64,000 bases of DNA from Phycisphaerae bacterium (GTDB taxonomy: Bacteria > Planctomycetota > Phycisphaerae > UBA1845). Location of the stretch: NCBI GenBank assembly GCA_029260015.1, contig JAJDEB010000023.1:605457-669456 (forward strand), read 5' to 3'. The translations under genes were made by a program, and so were the position numbers. Of the stretch, positions 63,740-64,000 are shown piece by piece. Each line of letters starts with the position of its first letter. Position 1 is the first letter of the stretch. The notes below the pieces were generated by a model. That model worked only from the letters and a program-made list of their open reading frames with translations, searched no databases and was not told the DNA's origin.

Positions 63740-64000
63740 TCAGAGCCTCAGACGCTCCAACCGCTCAGACAATCCGCCCCGACCGATCACGATAAGCTGA
63801 TCGTCAACATGAATGACTTCCTGCGGGCCAGGTCCGAAAACTTGATTTCCGTTGGCCCGCTTGATCGCCACCACCACGACGTCCGCCCGCTCGCGAATAC
63901 TGGAATCCTTCAACGCTTTGCCCGCGATCGGTGAATTCGAATCAACCAGGTATTGTGCGATTTCAATATCGACGCCCCGGGCGGCCATGTCTGCAAAATC
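63740..64000 (-). CDS. TrkA-C domain protein, C-terminal fragment
   Basis: The reading frame runs off the right edge with no stop, so the N-terminus is missing. The visible part is an RCK_C/TrkA-C regulatory domain: SPIAGKALKDSSIRERADVV, VVAIKRANGNQVFGPGPQEV and IHVDDQLIVIGRGGLSERL. It is probably the end of a potassium channel or Trk uptake regulator; the rest of the gene outside the window would settle which. Confidence 0.82.
   Translation of the reverse strand, partial: DFADMAARGVDIEIAQYLVDSNSPIAGKALKDSSIRERADVVVVAIKRANGNQVFGPGPQEVIHVDDQLIVIGRGGLSERLERLRL

Overview
The window looks like a chromosomal segment from a planctomycete, most likely a Phycisphaerae-type lineage. This is inferred from gene content, not from a marker gene. 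The clues are a giant secreted endonuclease/exonuclease/phosphatase-type protein with D-C-N-x-N-x-I-P-D-x-C-D repeats, Ig-like domains and a dockerin-like acidic tail; many predicted lipoproteins with unfamiliar bodies; SUMF1, PQQ-propeller and CAP-domain surface proteins; HD-GYP, PilZ and CheX proteins; and frequent absence of a strong Shine-Dalgarno site. Base composition looks even, and there is no prophage, CRISPR array or classical insertion sequence.

Layout. 1-9.8 kb: the end of a sigma-54 activator, purH, then a minus-strand series of envelope proteins (SUMF1 lipoprotein, coiled-coil lipoprotein, PQQ propeller, TlpA-type thioredoxin) and an aminotransferase preceded by a possible 24-residue membrane peptide. 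9.9-16 kb: a CAP lipoprotein, two glycosyltransferases, an SGNH-hydrolase lipoprotein and small unknowns. 16-23.4 kb: truD, a STAS/anti-sigma kinase/acylphosphatase cluster, a FAD oxidoreductase, a VOC protein, a CheX-like protein, a Nudix-tadA pair and a DUF4397 lipoprotein. 23.6-29.3 kb: two abutting GTPase genes and the giant secreted protein. 29.3-37 kb: PilZ, psd-pssA (phosphatidylethanolamine synthesis), a degenerate HD-GYP protein, an aldehyde dehydrogenase-RidA pair, tRNA-His and prmC. 37.4-40.4 kb: murA, a RAYT transposase element and asd. 40.5-48.9 kb: a complete ATP synthase operon, atpZ-I-B-E-F-H-A-G-D-C. 49-64 kb: a pseudo-receiver regulator, an MBL hydrolase, a Clp N-domain protein, lipoproteins, a GH13 enzyme, a subtilase, SppA, a metallophosphoesterase, a Ser/Thr kinase and the end of a TrkA-C protein.

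The most notable overall feature is a dense set of intergenic hairpin repeats of the REP/BIME type. Three families with unrelated stems share a GTAG foot followed by a short-loop hairpin and mostly occur as inverted pairs. Two further families carry a GTCA foot. One of these brackets the single REP-associated tyrosine transposase (RAYT) gene in inverted orientation. GTAG-type repeats occupy three consecutive junctions inside the ATP synthase operon (atpF-atpH, atpH-atpA, atpA-atpG), and several repeats supply the stop codon of the neighbouring gene. Other points are a roughly 68-residue insertion in AtpA, a receiver domain without its phospho-acceptor, and an adjacent kinase and phosphatase that both depart from consensus motifs.
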